Origin: Bacteroidota bacterium
GTDB taxonomy: Bacteria; Bacteroidota; Bacteroidia; Sphingobacteriales; Sphingobacteriaceae
Length of the DNA stretch: 64,000 nucleotides
Assembly (NCBI GenBank): GCA_023427985.1
Contig: JAEYZM010000018.1
Location: 62,001-126,000, forward strand
Direction: 5' to 3'
The position numbers and the translations under genes were made by a program. Of the stretch, positions 15,663 through 25,252 are shown piece by piece. Every line of letters starts with the position of its first letter. Position 1 is the first letter of the stretch. The notes under the pieces are model-generated. The model was not told the origin of the DNA and ran no database searches. It was given only the letters and a program-made list of their open reading frames with translations.

Positions 15663-16802
15663 ATGAAAAAGCTCTTCTCATTTATAGTACTTTTTGTGCT
15701 TATAAGTATTGTTAGCAAAAATTTATATGCTAAAATATATACAGTAAGCAATAGACCAACCATGCCAGCTATGTTTACAACCATTCAAGCTGCGGTTGAT
15801 TCGGCTAAGCAAGGCGATACGATTTATGTTCAAGGTAGTCCAGTCATTTATCCAGACTTTACAGTTGTAAACAAACGCTTACATATTTTTGGACCGGGAT
15901 TTTCACCCATAACATCCGACAAATTTTCGGCGAATGTGAATTATATGAATATACGCAACACTACTACGGATTTACTGTCTAATGGTGGATCATTACAAGG
16001 ATTCGTTATCGGTTTTATGGATTTTACTTTGAATGCATTTAACGATCGACCTGTTAATAATTATTCCATTAGTAGATGTGCATTTGTTAATGGAAGAATA
16101 AACTTTTATGCTAATGTAAGTAATTTAAACATTGAAAATTGTTATTTTACTAGTTCCAATTGCGGTCTGAGTTTTTCTGCAGCAACCTTTACAAATATCA
16201 TCATACAAAATAATGTCTTTAGATTAATCTCGGGACATAACGGTGCAATCATAGGATTGTTAAATAGTTCAAATGTACTTATAAATCACAATGTATTTTA
16301 TACAACTATCCTTTCAGGTAATGGTGCATTAATCTTTGAATCAGTTTTTAGTCAGGCAGTTAGATCTTTAACACTTTCAAATAATATTTTTATTAATTCA
16401 AATATTTCAAATTCAGTATTACAAAATTCTTCATTCTATAACAACATTACATTTTATTCTAACGGTCCCCAAGCACCTGCAAACATTCCCTGGTTAAGTA
16501 ATAATAATTTAGATGGTGGAGGTAATATCTATAATCAGGATCCCTCTTTAATCTCTCATGTAGCAATCAGTACTGGTGCAGATGCTATCGGCTTAGATTT
16601 TCGTGCTAATGCCGGCCAAGCTACAAACGCAGGTTCAGATGGGAAAGATATAGGTCTGTTATTTAACACTGTGGGCAGTTTGAATTGGGAAAGAGCAAGT
16701 ACGAGCAGAATGCCAGTAATCACTCAATTGAAAGTGAAAAATCCAACCGTAGGACCTAACGGAACCATTCAAATAGAAATTAAGGCAGTTAATAATAACT
16801 AA
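15663..16802 (+). CDS. Secreted right-handed beta-helix protein
   Basis: 379 residues counted from the ATG at 15663; a longer frame would need a TTG start and would spoil the signal peptide. The N-terminus MKKLFSFIVLFVLISIVS is a signal peptide cleaved near residue 23. The body begins with TTIQAAVDSAKQGDTIYVQG, the usual first turn of pectin-lyase-like helices, followed by many short strand repeats rich in Asn and Ser (for example NNVF and NHNVFYT). No T9SS sorting domain is present, unlike in its larger neighbour, so it may be periplasmic or secreted in another way. The N-terminal half is clearly related to the next protein, including a FGPGF/LGPGYKS motif. Catalytic residues of polysaccharide lyases were not identified. 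Confidence 0.8.
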   Translation: MKKLFSFIVLFVLISIVSKNLYAKIYTVSNRPTMPAMFTTIQAAVDSAKQGDTIYVQGSPVIYPDFTVVNKRLHIFGPGFSPITSDKFSANVNYMNIRNTTTDLLSNGGSLQGFVIGFMDFTLNAFNDRPVNNYSISRCAFVNGRINFYANVSNLNIENCYFTSSNCGLSFSAATFTNIIIQNNVFRLISGHNGAIIGLLNSSNVLINHNVFYTTILSGNGALIFESVFSQAVRSLTLSNNIFINSNISNSVLQNSSFYNNITFYSNGPQAPANIPWLSNNNLDGGGNIYNQDPSLISHVAISTGADAIGLDFRANAGQATNAGSDGKDIGLLFNTVGSLNWERASTSRMPVITQLKVKNPTVGPNGTIQIEIKAVNNN

Positions 16803-16811
16803 ACCTTTATC

Positions 16812-19800
16812 ATGAGAACCCGAATTTTATTCCTCATAGTCTTTCTCTATTTTATTGCCGATGTAGAAGCGGCAATAATTCGAGTAACACATCAAGGGCC
16901 ATTTATTAATCCTATTGAAAATGCTATTCATAGTGCTAACGACTATGATACAATTTTAGTAATGGGTTCTGTTAATGTTTACCCCGATGTAAATATTATT
17001 ACCAGCAAAAAGTTTACGCTATTGGGTCCAGGTTATAAAAGTTCTTTACCTGCTGTTTTAAGAAGTATTAACATTAAAGCTCCCGCAGATACATCAACGT
17101 ATACAATCAATTATTTTCCAATGAATCCCGATTTAAATTGTTTAGTGGGGTCTACTTTGATTGTTACAACAACTCTTTTTAAAGGAAAGACGATTGAAGA
17201 TATTGTTATCAAAGGTTTTGTTATCAAAGGTGAAATAAATTTTGTACCACACGATCAATTGATGGGTGGGATAGCTGATTTTTGTCTCGCACTGGCTGGT
17301 CAAGAACGAGTTTATACAAAAACAAAGTTTAGAGATATTAAAATCGAGAATAATTTAATATTATCTCCGATTAATCTTTCATACAACTCGGCACGATATG
17401 AGAATTTTATAATATCTGGCAATTTCTTTTCTAGTTCCGGACGTATTGTAGGTGGTTCTCGTTCTTACGAAAATTACTATGCTTTTGTTCCAGCAGATTA
17501 TAGTGCTGCTCCTAGTGCAGTTAGTACTCTTTTATATTTTAATCCAGAGAGACAGTCAGATTCCGCAGGCAATTATGGCCATCTTATCAAAAACAATATT
17601 TTCAGAGTACAGCTTGCCCCATTTAAATCCTTGTATGTATTTGATCTTAACAAACCTATATCCATTGAAAACAACATCTTTTATTCTGGAGTAAATACGA
17701 ATCAAAATTACAATTATCCATTTCAATCTAACCCCAACCCATGGTATATAGATCTCAATTTTGAGACAAGATTATTAAGAATAAATAGTATTCCAGACAC
17801 TATATTGAATATTGTTAGTCTTCAATCGGGTAGAGGCTTTAATTATAAAAATAATATTTTTTCACGTGTTCAATTTGATACTTCTAAAGGTGCTAGTATT
17901 ATTCCATCGAGCTTTGCGAATAATCTAACGTATCAATGTACACCTAATTTTCCATGGAACGACACATCAGCAATCAATTTAGGAAACAATCAAAATACAT
18001 CCCTGCCAATTTTCAAGGAGCATTCTAGTATTGACTCAGGTTTTATAGATCCATACATGGATTTTAGTCTCGCAGAAAATAGTCCTGCCAAAAGCATGGC
18101 AAACGATTCCACTGATGTAGGTATTCAATTTGATCCCATTACAGGATTGCCAATCTCTGGCACGGATGATATTAATATCCCAGAAATTGTAAAGCTGGAA
18201 ATTATTGGTTATCCAATTGGAAAATTTGATGTGGGCTTGAATACGACTGTTCCTGTAAGGATTTTGGTGGACACGGATGTGAAAAATATTGAATATTTTA
18301 TTGGTAATGATCCCGGCATCGCTGCCGCCATTCCATTGAGTTTTCATATCATTGACACCTTAAGCCAAGGGATTTTAATTGAAGCAAATCCTAACGTGCT
18401 TAATTTTAAAGGGTATAATAATTTAAATTTTAGGGTGTCAAAAGCTGCGGGAATTTGGAGTCTCGACAAACATGTTAGAATTTTTGTCGATAGTAAATTC
18501 AATAATTTTGATAAACTGAATCTTGCCGAATGTTTTTTTAATCAAGATCCCGGACCTGGAAATGGATTTCCATTACAAATATCTACGAGCGATACCATAA
18601 TACACATCGATAGTATTTTAGCGAACATAACATCTCAATTAGCATACGGTATACAAACATTTAATATTCGTGTAAAAAATTCTGATGGAGTCTGGGGACA
18701 AATTATGAGTAGCCCTGTTTATATTGACTCCAATAGAATTAATCTTCCCGAAATTAACGGGTATGAATTTTATTTCAATACCGACTCTGGTATTGGTACT
18801 TCAGAAATTATTTCATTTAATTCGAACGATACTATTCTGCATATCGATAGCATTACCTATTCCAAACTAATTGGATTGTCGCCCGGAATTAACACCTTAA
18901 GCGTTCGTGTAAAAACAAGTAATCATTTTTGGAGTCAAATTGCGAGTGCTCCTTTTCGAATTGATACAGTAGAGGAGAGCCTGCCAGAAATTTCTGCCTA
19001 TGAGTTTTACTTCAATACTGATTCAGGGCCTGGAAATGGTTTCGTAATGAACCTTAGTGCAAACGACACCATTTTGCATATCGATAGCATTACCTATTCC
19101 AAACTGATTGGTTTGTCGCCCGGAATTAACACCTTAAGCGTTCGTGTAAAAACAAATAATCATTTTTGGAGTCAAATTGCGAATGCTCCTTTTCGAATTG
19201 ATACAGTAGAGGAGAGCCTGCCAGAAATTTCTGCCTATGAATTTTACTTCAATAATGATCCAGGTCCTGGAAATGGTTTCGTAATGAACCTTAGTGCAAA
19301 CGATACCATTTTGCATATCGATAGCATAGCGAATTCTTTTCTCAGTCAATTACAATCGGGTGTTCATAATCTAAACGTTCGTGTGAAAACAAGCAATCAT
19401 TATTGGAGTCAAATTGCAAGTAGCCCTATTAATGTCGATGTGTTAACTCCGAATTTACCTGCAATTATAAATTTAGAATATTACTTGAATTCTGATCCAG
19501 GAGTCTATGCTGCAATACCTATTGTGTTGCAAAGTCAAGCCGATACGATAATACAATCTGTTACAATACCGGCTAATACCATAACACCTGGATTTCATAC
19601 ACTCAATTTACGCGCTGCGAATTCTAATTTGCCAAGTCAGGCACAAAGTGCTCCTATTTACGTTTCAAACGAATACGATAACTTAAGTGACTTTATTGAA
19701 CTGAATTATTTTGTGAATAGCGACGATTCCATAAAATCGAAATTCAAGTTCAACACATCTGAACTTTCATTAGATACAACAATCACTTTGCAATTATCGA

Positions 19801-21668
19801 ATCTTAGCAATTTTAATAATACCATTTATTTTAATGCTGAAAATCTTGATGCAAAGCCAAGTATGTTTCAATCCGCAAATTTTATTTATTGTGCCGATAC
19901 GTTAGCGCTCCCAATCATTTCAGGTAAACAATCGTATTGTATTGGAGATACTTTGAAACTTTTTGCAAGTACTTCTGATACGGATATCGTATTTCAATGG
20001 TCTACACCATTGGGAGTATTTAGTGCGAATGAAATTCAATTTCCTGTACTCGATAAAAGTTTAGAAGGTGAATATAAATTGAGATCATTCAAGGCAAACG
20101 CTAGCGCTTGCGATACGAGTATTTATGCAAGTACTACTATAATTATAAACGATTTACCTCGAATCGATTCTATTTTAATATTCGATACATTATTATGTTC
20201 CGGGGAAACTACTAGTATATTATTGGTCAACGACACTGCATCGAGATACGAATGGTATTTTAACAATCAGTTATTGCCAGACACTATTTTTGGGATCAAT
20301 GTGTTAGATTCTGGTGTTTACTTTGTTAGAAAGTTCAATGAAAACGGATGCTTCATAGATTCCGATCCGATACGAATTCGTATTTCCGATACAGTAAGCA
20401 CACCGCAAATTCAAATTCAAAAAGATGAATTATGTTTAAATGAAAACCTAAGCGTTCTCATTTCAAATTTTGATACGAATTTAATTTACACTTGGATTAC
20501 ACCTATAGATACTATTATAGCCGACAGTCTAAGTCTAACAGTAAATTCATTGAGCATGTCGGGAGATTATTTTCTAAATGCAATCAAGAAAAATGGAAAT
20601 AGATGTGAAATCTCAGAAACAATCACTTTCCAAATTCAAGTAATTGACTATCCCATTGCACAACAAATTCAACACGATTTAGGTAATGTAATATGTGTTG
20701 GAGATAGCGTGAATTTATCTGTAGATGCCGACACTAATTTGAGGTATGAATGGTTTAGAAATGACACACTCATTGAAACTAATGCTCATCAGATTAGAGT
20801 TAGTGATTCGGGTTCGTACTACGCCATTATATATAATGATAATAATTGTTTTATTTCTACAGATACATTTAACTTAAGTATCAAATCATTACCAATTGCT
20901 TCTGAAATATTCGGTCCCAAAGTTGCTTACAGAAACAAATCGCTTTATACTTATTTCAATTTGGATACTGCTGTAAAATACAATTGGCAGGTACAAAATG
21001 GGACTATTACCTTCAACTTAAATAATTCAGTCCTAATAGATTTTGACGACACCGCTACATCGGCAATCATACAATTAAGTATAGAAGATAGTTTGTGTTC
21101 ATCCTTACCAATCTTTTTAACAGTAGATCTGATTCAGTATTTCGATACCTTGATGATTGATGTTGATACGATTGTCATACCATTCAATTCTTTCAAACAG
21201 AACATAACAATAGCATCGAATATTAATTGGCAAATAACATCGACAGAAAATTGGATAGATATAAGTAAGTTGAGCGGAAATGGTAATGATTCTATCGAAG
21301 TATCAGTTGAAGAGAATTCGTTTAGTAATGCTCGTTCTGCAGATGTGATAATTAGAGCAGATACACTTGAACATTTGGTACACATTATTCAATTGGGCAA
21401 ACCAGTATCGGCTTACTCGAATAAAAATAATTTATTTAAGGTCTTTCCTAATCCAAGCATACACATGGTTTATGTCGAATCAACTCATATAAATTTAAAT
21501 ACTGCAAATTATAAATTATACGATTCATCATCGCGCTTAATACGTGAAGGAAATTTCAACAACAACAACCATTCTATTGATGTATCAGATGTTTCAGAAG
21601 GAATTTATTTCCTGAAAATTGAATATGCTGATGTAGATGAGATGATTAAACTTATCGTTACTAAATAA
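16812..21668 (+). CDS. Giant secreted beta-helix/Ig-like repeat protein with BACON domain and T9SS type A sorting signal
   Basis: 1618 residues. Signal peptide about 1-20; beta-helix region about 25-440, paralogous to the preceding protein; then about six copies of a roughly 79-residue repeat (about 480-960) with the signature EFYFNTDSGPGNG and a later GINTLSVRVKT; then several Ig/PKD-like domains (about 1020-1430) with Cys pairs; a BACON-like domain (about 1440-1530; NWQITSTENWIDIS, then HIIQLG); and a C-terminal sorting domain (about 1536-1618) with FKVFPNPSIHMVYVES, LYDSSSRLI and GIYFLKIEY. The latter directs export through T9SS and attachment to the cell surface or release. BACON domains are often carbohydrate- or mucin-binding, suggesting an adhesin. 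It follows the beta-helix gene by 9 bases. Confidence 0.85.
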   Translation: MRTRILFLIVFLYFIADVEAAIIRVTHQGPFINPIENAIHSANDYDTILVMGSVNVYPDVNIITSKKFTLLGPGYKSSLPAVLRSINIKAPADTSTYTINYFPMNPDLNCLVGSTLIVTTTLFKGKTIEDIVIKGFVIKGEINFVPHDQLMGGIADFCLALAGQERVYTKTKFRDIKIENNLILSPINLSYNSARYENFIISGNFFSSSGRIVGGSRSYENYYAFVPADYSAAPSAVSTLLYFNPERQSDSAGNYGHLIKNNIFRVQLAPFKSLYVFDLNKPISIENNIFYSGVNTNQNYNYPFQSNPNPWYIDLNFETRLLRINSIPDTILNIVSLQSGRGFNYKNNIFSRVQFDTSKGASIIPSSFANNLTYQCTPNFPWNDTSAINLGNNQNTSLPIFKEHSSIDSGFIDPYMDFSLAENSPAKSMANDSTDVGIQFDPITGLPISGTDDINIPEIVKLEIIGYPIGKFDVGLNTTVPVRILVDTDVKNIEYFIGNDPGIAAAIPLSFHIIDTLSQGILIEANPNVLNFKGYNNLNFRVSKAAGIWSLDKHVRIFVDSKFNNFDKLNLAECFFNQDPGPGNGFPLQISTSDTIIHIDSILANITSQLAYGIQTFNIRVKNSDGVWGQIMSSPVYIDSNRINLPEINGYEFYFNTDSGIGTSEIISFNSNDTILHIDSITYSKLIGLSPGINTLSVRVKTSNHFWSQIASAPFRIDTVEESLPEISAYEFYFNTDSGPGNGFVMNLSANDTILHIDSITYSKLIGLSPGINTLSVRVKTNNHFWSQIANAPFRIDTVEESLPEISAYEFYFNNDPGPGNGFVMNLSANDTILHIDSIANSFLSQLQSGVHNLNVRVKTSNHYWSQIASSPINVDVLTPNLPAIINLEYYLNSDPGVYAAIPIVLQSQADTIIQSVTIPANTITPGFHTLNLRAANSNLPSQAQSAPIYVSNEYDNLSDFIELNYFVNSDDSIKSKFKFNTSELSLDTTITLQLSNLSNFNNTIYFNAENLDAKPSMFQSANFIYCADTLALPIISGKQSYCIGDTLKLFASTSDTDIVFQWSTPLGVFSANEIQFPVLDKSLEGEYKLRSFKANASACDTSIYASTTIIINDLPRIDSILIFDTLLCSGETTSILLVNDTASRYEWYFNNQLLPDTIFGINVLDSGVYFVRKFNENGCFIDSDPIRIRISDTVSTPQIQIQKDELCLNENLSVLISNFDTNLIYTWITPIDTIIADSLSLTVNSLSMSGDYFLNAIKKNGNRCEISETITFQIQVIDYPIAQQIQHDLGNVICVGDSVNLSVDADTNLRYEWFRNDTLIETNAHQIRVSDSGSYYAIIYNDNNCFISTDTFNLSIKSLPIASEIFGPKVAYRNKSLYTYFNLDTAVKYNWQVQNGTITFNLNNSVLIDFDDTATSAIIQLSIEDSLCSSLPIFLTVDLIQYFDTLMIDVDTIVIPFNSFKQNITIASNINWQITSTENWIDISKLSGNGNDSIEVSVEENSFSNARSADVIIRADTLEHLVHIIQLGKPVSAYSNKNNLFKVFPNPSIHMVYVESTHINLNTANYKLYDSSSRLIREGNFNNNNHSIDVSDVSEGIYFLKIEYADVDEMIKLIVTK
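18744..19454 (+). repeat. Three tandem 237-bp coding repeats
   Basis: Equivalent positions recur at 18744, 18981 and 19218, a constant 237-bp (79-codon) period. Long stretches around 18840-18985 and 19077-19222 are nearly identical at DNA level, while flanking units before and after are diverged. This indicates recent duplication and a site prone to length change. Confidence 0.85.
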
Positions 21669-21960
21669 ATTTGTATTTAGTATGTTGTTTTATCTGACTG
21701 GAATAAATGCTGGTATTGAAAGAAAATAGATAGGCCACAAGGCATACTATAAAGGAGTAAATACCAGCAGCAGTTCCGAACAATTCCATCCCCATAACTG
21801 CACATGCAATAGGTAAGAAAATAATTATCCAAAGATTTTCAGTCCGTACTTTTGTGACCCATTCTAATGAAAATAAAAAGATTGCCGATGCCGTGCCTAT
21901 ACAAAGAGCAAGTATTGCAGCAAGAACTATGTACTTGAAATATAATTTTAATGTATTCAA
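21661..21960 (-). pseudogene. Internally deleted ClC-type chloride channel remnant
   Basis: Only 99 codons remain of a family of roughly 420 or more residues. The first half, up to LWIIIFLP, resembles the N-terminal helix of Bacteroidota ClC channels (SASAIFLFSLEWVTKVR). The second half, from PIACAVMGMELFGT to SIYSSQ, resembles the C-terminal helices near the selectivity and dimer region. The two pieces join at a PIA sequence that occurs at both places in intact relatives, which would fit a deletion by short homology. This is from memory of the family, not a search. The only start is TTG at 21960, directly after the DUF2200 stop. The 3' end overlaps the large secreted gene by 8 bases. A functional 3-helix membrane protein is the alternative. 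Confidence 0.55.
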
Positions 21961-21961
21961 T

Positions 21962-22321
21962 TTATCTTAAAATCTTTTCCATCTTTTTCCCTTTTGCCAA
22001 TTCATCCACCAATTTATCTAAGTACCGAACTTTCTGTGTTAATGGGAATTCAATTTCCTCTACCCGATATCCACAAATTACTCCTTTGATCAAGTTCGCA
22101 TTGGCATTCATCTTAGCTTTTTCGAAAAATGTTTTAAAATCTATTTTCGTGTCGATGTGTTGCTGTACATCTTCTTTCGTGTAACCACATAACCACTCTA
22201 TGACTTGCAATAATTCTTCTTCGGTTCTTCCTTTGCGTTCAACCTTTTGAACATACATCGGATAGATCGATGCGAATGTCATTTTAGAAATTTTTGCATC
22301 TTGTTCTGCTGTTACTTTCAT
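21962..22321 (-). CDS. DUF2200 family protein
   Basis: 119 residues matching the small DUF2200 family: MTFASIYPMYVQKVERKGRT near the N-terminus, then VIEWLCGYT and LIKGVICGYRVEEIE. No catalytic function has been assigned to this family that I know of, and no signal peptide or membrane segment is present, so it is cytosolic. It begins about 60 bases after the DUF3667 gene on the same strand, and its stop lies one base before the TTG start of the ClC remnant. Confidence 0.85.
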   Translation of the reverse strand: MKVTAEQDAKISKMTFASIYPMYVQKVERKGRTEEELLQVIEWLCGYTKEDVQQHIDTKIDFKTFFEKAKMNANANLIKGVICGYRVEEIEFPLTQKVRYLDKLVDELAKGKKMEKILR

Positions 22322-22380
22322 GATGTATGAATATTTAAAACGATTAAAATTAATAAATTCATTTTACTCTGTTGGTTAAA

Positions 22381-23214
22381 TTAGTGTATACTCAATAAAG
22401 TCAAATAGCTTACAAGAAATCTATAAATTTCTAAACTATAATTGAAACAAAGCAGTAACAGGATGCTAGAAATGATGGTATACCACCAAGTAGTTTTATA
22501 AAATTTTTTCAGCCCCAAAATTATATAGACGAATAATATTATTTGAATAGGTATTACATAATACAAATTTGATGTCACATGAAACAGATTATCAACAAGC
22601 TCCGCCCATATTACCATTACAACTAATACGAAAGAGAAAAAATGAATCGCAAAAATGATATGTTTCCCAAATTGTAATTTCTTAAAAACGAATAATATAC
22701 TCAAAACAAACCCAAGAATTGGGATGAAAGAAAAGACGAATGTTTTTGCATAGGTGTTTGATTTTTGATCGTATAATAAAGCGATTTCTCGAATTGATTT
22801 GTTCGACTCATTGGATTTTTGGAGCACTAAATCAGCAATATTTACATTCATATCATTACTGCTTTCAAACCACCAAGCCGAAGGTTTTCTAAATACATCC
22901 GTACTTGAAAGTAATAGAAAAAACAATACGTTTGCCAATAAGAATAATTGAATTGGCTTCATATAGGACTTGCGAACTCCTTGAACATATAAAACACTTA
23001 AATGTCCTGGTTTGAATAGCAGAGCAATTGCCGATTTGTAAATTTTAGAATCGATATGAGTAAATATGTCGATGCCTTGCTCTATAATTTTAATGATGCT
23101 AAAATCATTTTCATGTACTATTTTTTCTCCGCATAGATGACAATAATCACCAAGCAGATCAGTATTACACGATTTGCATTTCTGTTGAAAATTAGAAGGT
23201 TTTATTGTTTGCAT
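22381..23214 (-). CDS. DUF3667 membrane protein with zinc ribbon
   Basis: 277 residues. The N-terminus has two CxxC pairs (CKSCNTDLLGDYCHLCGEK, Cys13/16 and Cys25/28), a zinc-ribbon knuckle typical of DUF3667. A conserved block (IDIFTHIDSKIYKSAIALLFKPGHLS) follows, then about five membrane helices (about 86-104, 160-178, 190-208, 220-236 and 245-270). The role is unknown. It is a single gene 53 bases downstream of trxB in the same direction. Confidence 0.85.
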   Translation of the reverse strand: MQTIKPSNFQQKCKSCNTDLLGDYCHLCGEKIVHENDFSIIKIIEQGIDIFTHIDSKIYKSAIALLFKPGHLSVLYVQGVRKSYMKPIQLFLLANVLFFLLLSSTDVFRKPSAWWFESSNDMNVNIADLVLQKSNESNKSIREIALLYDQKSNTYAKTFVFSFIPILGFVLSILFVFKKLQFGKHIIFAIHFFSFVLVVMVIWAELVDNLFHVTSNLYYVIPIQIILFVYIILGLKKFYKTTWWYTIISSILLLLCFNYSLEIYRFLVSYLTLLSIH

Positions 23215-23267
23215 GTGATTATAAATTTATAAAAAATAATCACATGCAATTGAAAATTAATATAGAA

Positions 23268-24209
23268 TTAATGTTTTGCAGCCAAATATCGTTCCGCATC
23301 TAATGCAGCCATACAGCCTGAACCTGCTGATGTTACTGCTTGTCTATAGATTTTATCTTGAACATCGCCAGCTGCGAATACACCTTCTATATTGGTGCGA
23401 GTGCTTCCTGGAATGGTTTGAATATATCCAGCATCGTCTAACGTAATCCAATCTTTGAAAACATCTGTATTCGGTTTATGTCCAATGGCAACAAAAAATC
23501 CTGTAACATCTAATATGCGTTCTTCATTGCTCTTGTTGTTTTTAACTTTTACCGCATTTACTGTTTGCCCATTACCCAAAATCTCTTGTGTTTCCGAATT
23601 GTAAAGTATTTCTATGTTGGGAGTATTTAGGACTCTATTTACCATTGCTTTAGATGCTCGGAACTCATCTCTACGAACAATCATGTATACTTTTTTGCAA
23701 AGTTTAGCTAGATACGTTGCTTCTTCTGCAGCTGTATCACCCGCACCAACAATTGCTACATCTTGTCCTTTGAAGAAAAATCCATCACATACTGCACAAG
23801 CCGATACCCCAAATCCGTTGTATTTTTGTTCCGATTCTAAGCCCAACCATTTAGCGCTTGCACCGGTTGCTATGATCACTGCATCGGCAGTAATTGTTTT
23901 TGTATCGTCTACTATTACTTTGTGAACGGGTCCAGAAAAGTCCACAGCACTTACATAGCCAAATCGAATATCAGTTCCGAAACGCTCTGCTTGCTTTCTG
24001 AAATCTTCCATCATCTCAGGGCCTTGTGTGCCATTTGGATAGCCCGGATAATTCTCTACTTCTGTTGTAGTTGTAAGCTGACCGCCCATTTGTATACCCG
24101 TAATCATAACTGGTTTCAAATCTGCTCTCGCTGCATAAATAGCTGCTGTATAACCAGCTGGTCCTGATCCTATAATTAAACAATGAACGTGTTCTGTTGT
24201 ATTTTCCAT
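23268..24209 (-). CDS. trxB: Thioredoxin reductase
   Basis: 313 residues, standard length. FAD-binding GSGPAG (14-19), the redox-active CAVC pair (Cys138 and Cys141), the NADPH-binding GAGDTA (155-160) and the C-terminal FAD contact GVFAAGDVQDKIYRQAVTSAG are all present. The flavoenzyme reduces thioredoxin with NADPH in the cytosol. It stands between the TonB receptor cassette and the DUF3667 gene on the minus strand. A TAATTTAG sequence upstream is one base away from the -7 consensus and might be its promoter. Confidence 0.97.
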   Translation of the reverse strand: MENTTEHVHCLIIGSGPAGYTAAIYAARADLKPVMITGIQMGGQLTTTTEVENYPGYPNGTQGPEMMEDFRKQAERFGTDIRFGYVSAVDFSGPVHKVIVDDTKTITADAVIIATGASAKWLGLESEQKYNGFGVSACAVCDGFFFKGQDVAIVGAGDTAAEEATYLAKLCKKVYMIVRRDEFRASKAMVNRVLNTPNIEILYNSETQEILGNGQTVNAVKVKNNKSNEERILDVTGFFVAIGHKPNTDVFKDWITLDDAGYIQTIPGSTRTNIEGVFAAGDVQDKIYRQAVTSAGSGCMAALDAERYLAAKH

Positions 24210-24290
24210 TTTATTTAAATCCTTCTTTTCTTAAATTTTCGTCTGCTAAATTAAGGATATTTCTAATATCCCTCTGTTACATTTATTACA

Positions 24291-25196
24291 TTATTTCGGG
24301 ATGTATACGGTGTCTAAAAATGCACCATATGATGCCCAAATTCCAACACAACCCTTACCTTCCACATTTCCGTTTAATACTACTGTGGGTGCAAAAGGAT
24401 TGGCAAAACTTCCGCTCTGCGATTCGAAGGTGTTCCAGAAATCGTATTGCTGCTTATCGATACTCGCCCATTTAATATATACCGTGTCGCCACGTTTAAA
24501 ATATCCATAAGTTGAAAAATCGGCCGAATCGTTATTCTGCAATTGTTGCTTCCCTCCAAATACTGTGAATGAAATTTGTTTCCCATTCACCAAAAAATCA
24601 TTGAAAATGGAATTAAAACTTACATCAAAAAACAATTCCGAATTTTTTCTTGTGAGAATTCTATAAAAATTGTCTTTTTGAATGGGATCTGTAAACCAAG
24701 CTGTAAGTTCGACTAAGGAATCTATCGTGCCTTTTTCGCCAGGTGCTGTAGTTATACTGACACTGTCGAATGGATGTGGTTCTAAAACCTTAGTACTTGC
24801 TGTAAATATTTTTCCATCAACTTCAATTCTCAAATCATAGGTACTACCAACTTGACCCGTTATAGTTGTATTGGTATAAATTACTGCAGCCCCAAAATCA
24901 ACTTCATCTAAACTGATATATGGCCCAGCATCTACAGATATACTAACATTTGCACCTCGCACAAATAAATTACTGAAATCTTCGTTACTTAAATTTTTTA
25001 AAAAACTTGCACCCCTAGAAATACTTACTATTGGTACCACTCCATTTTCAATGTATCCCTCAATTACATAAGGTTGCTCGCCCGGTGGAAAATCTACATC
25101 GATGTTTTTTTCGCAAGCACTTAATGACAAAAGTACTGCGATGCTTAATGCAGTGTTGAGTATCGATTGCTTTATAGTGTTTATGATAGATTTCAT
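24291..25196 (-). CDS. DUF4249 lipoprotein, partner of TonB-dependent receptor
   Basis: 301 residues from the ATG at 25196; a longer frame to 25229 would put 11 residues before a proper lipoprotein signal. The signal ends in the lipobox LSLSAC, giving a lipidated Cys near residue 28. The mature start CEKNIDVDFPPGEQPYVIEGYIENG is the DUF4249 hallmark, followed by a beta-rich domain. It is the second gene of a receptor/lipoprotein pair, 56 bases after the TonB receptor. By analogy with SusC/SusD-like pairs it probably sits on the outer membrane and helps capture the ligand; the ligand is unknown. A second pair lies at 30645-33885. Confidence 0.85.
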   Translation of the reverse strand: MKSIINTIKQSILNTALSIAVLLSLSACEKNIDVDFPPGEQPYVIEGYIENGVVPIVSISRGASFLKNLSNEDFSNLFVRGANVSISVDAGPYISLDEVDFGAAVIYTNTTITGQVGSTYDLRIEVDGKIFTASTKVLEPHPFDSVSITTAPGEKGTIDSLVELTAWFTDPIQKDNFYRILTRKNSELFFDVSFNSIFNDFLVNGKQISFTVFGGKQQLQNNDSADFSTYGYFKRGDTVYIKWASIDKQQYDFWNTFESQSGSFANPFAPTVVLNGNVEGKGCVGIWASYGAFLDTVYIPK

Positions 25197-25252
25197 TTTA
25201 TTAAGTATTAAGACCAAACGATTTTCCATTTTCTATTTTCCATTTTCCTTCA

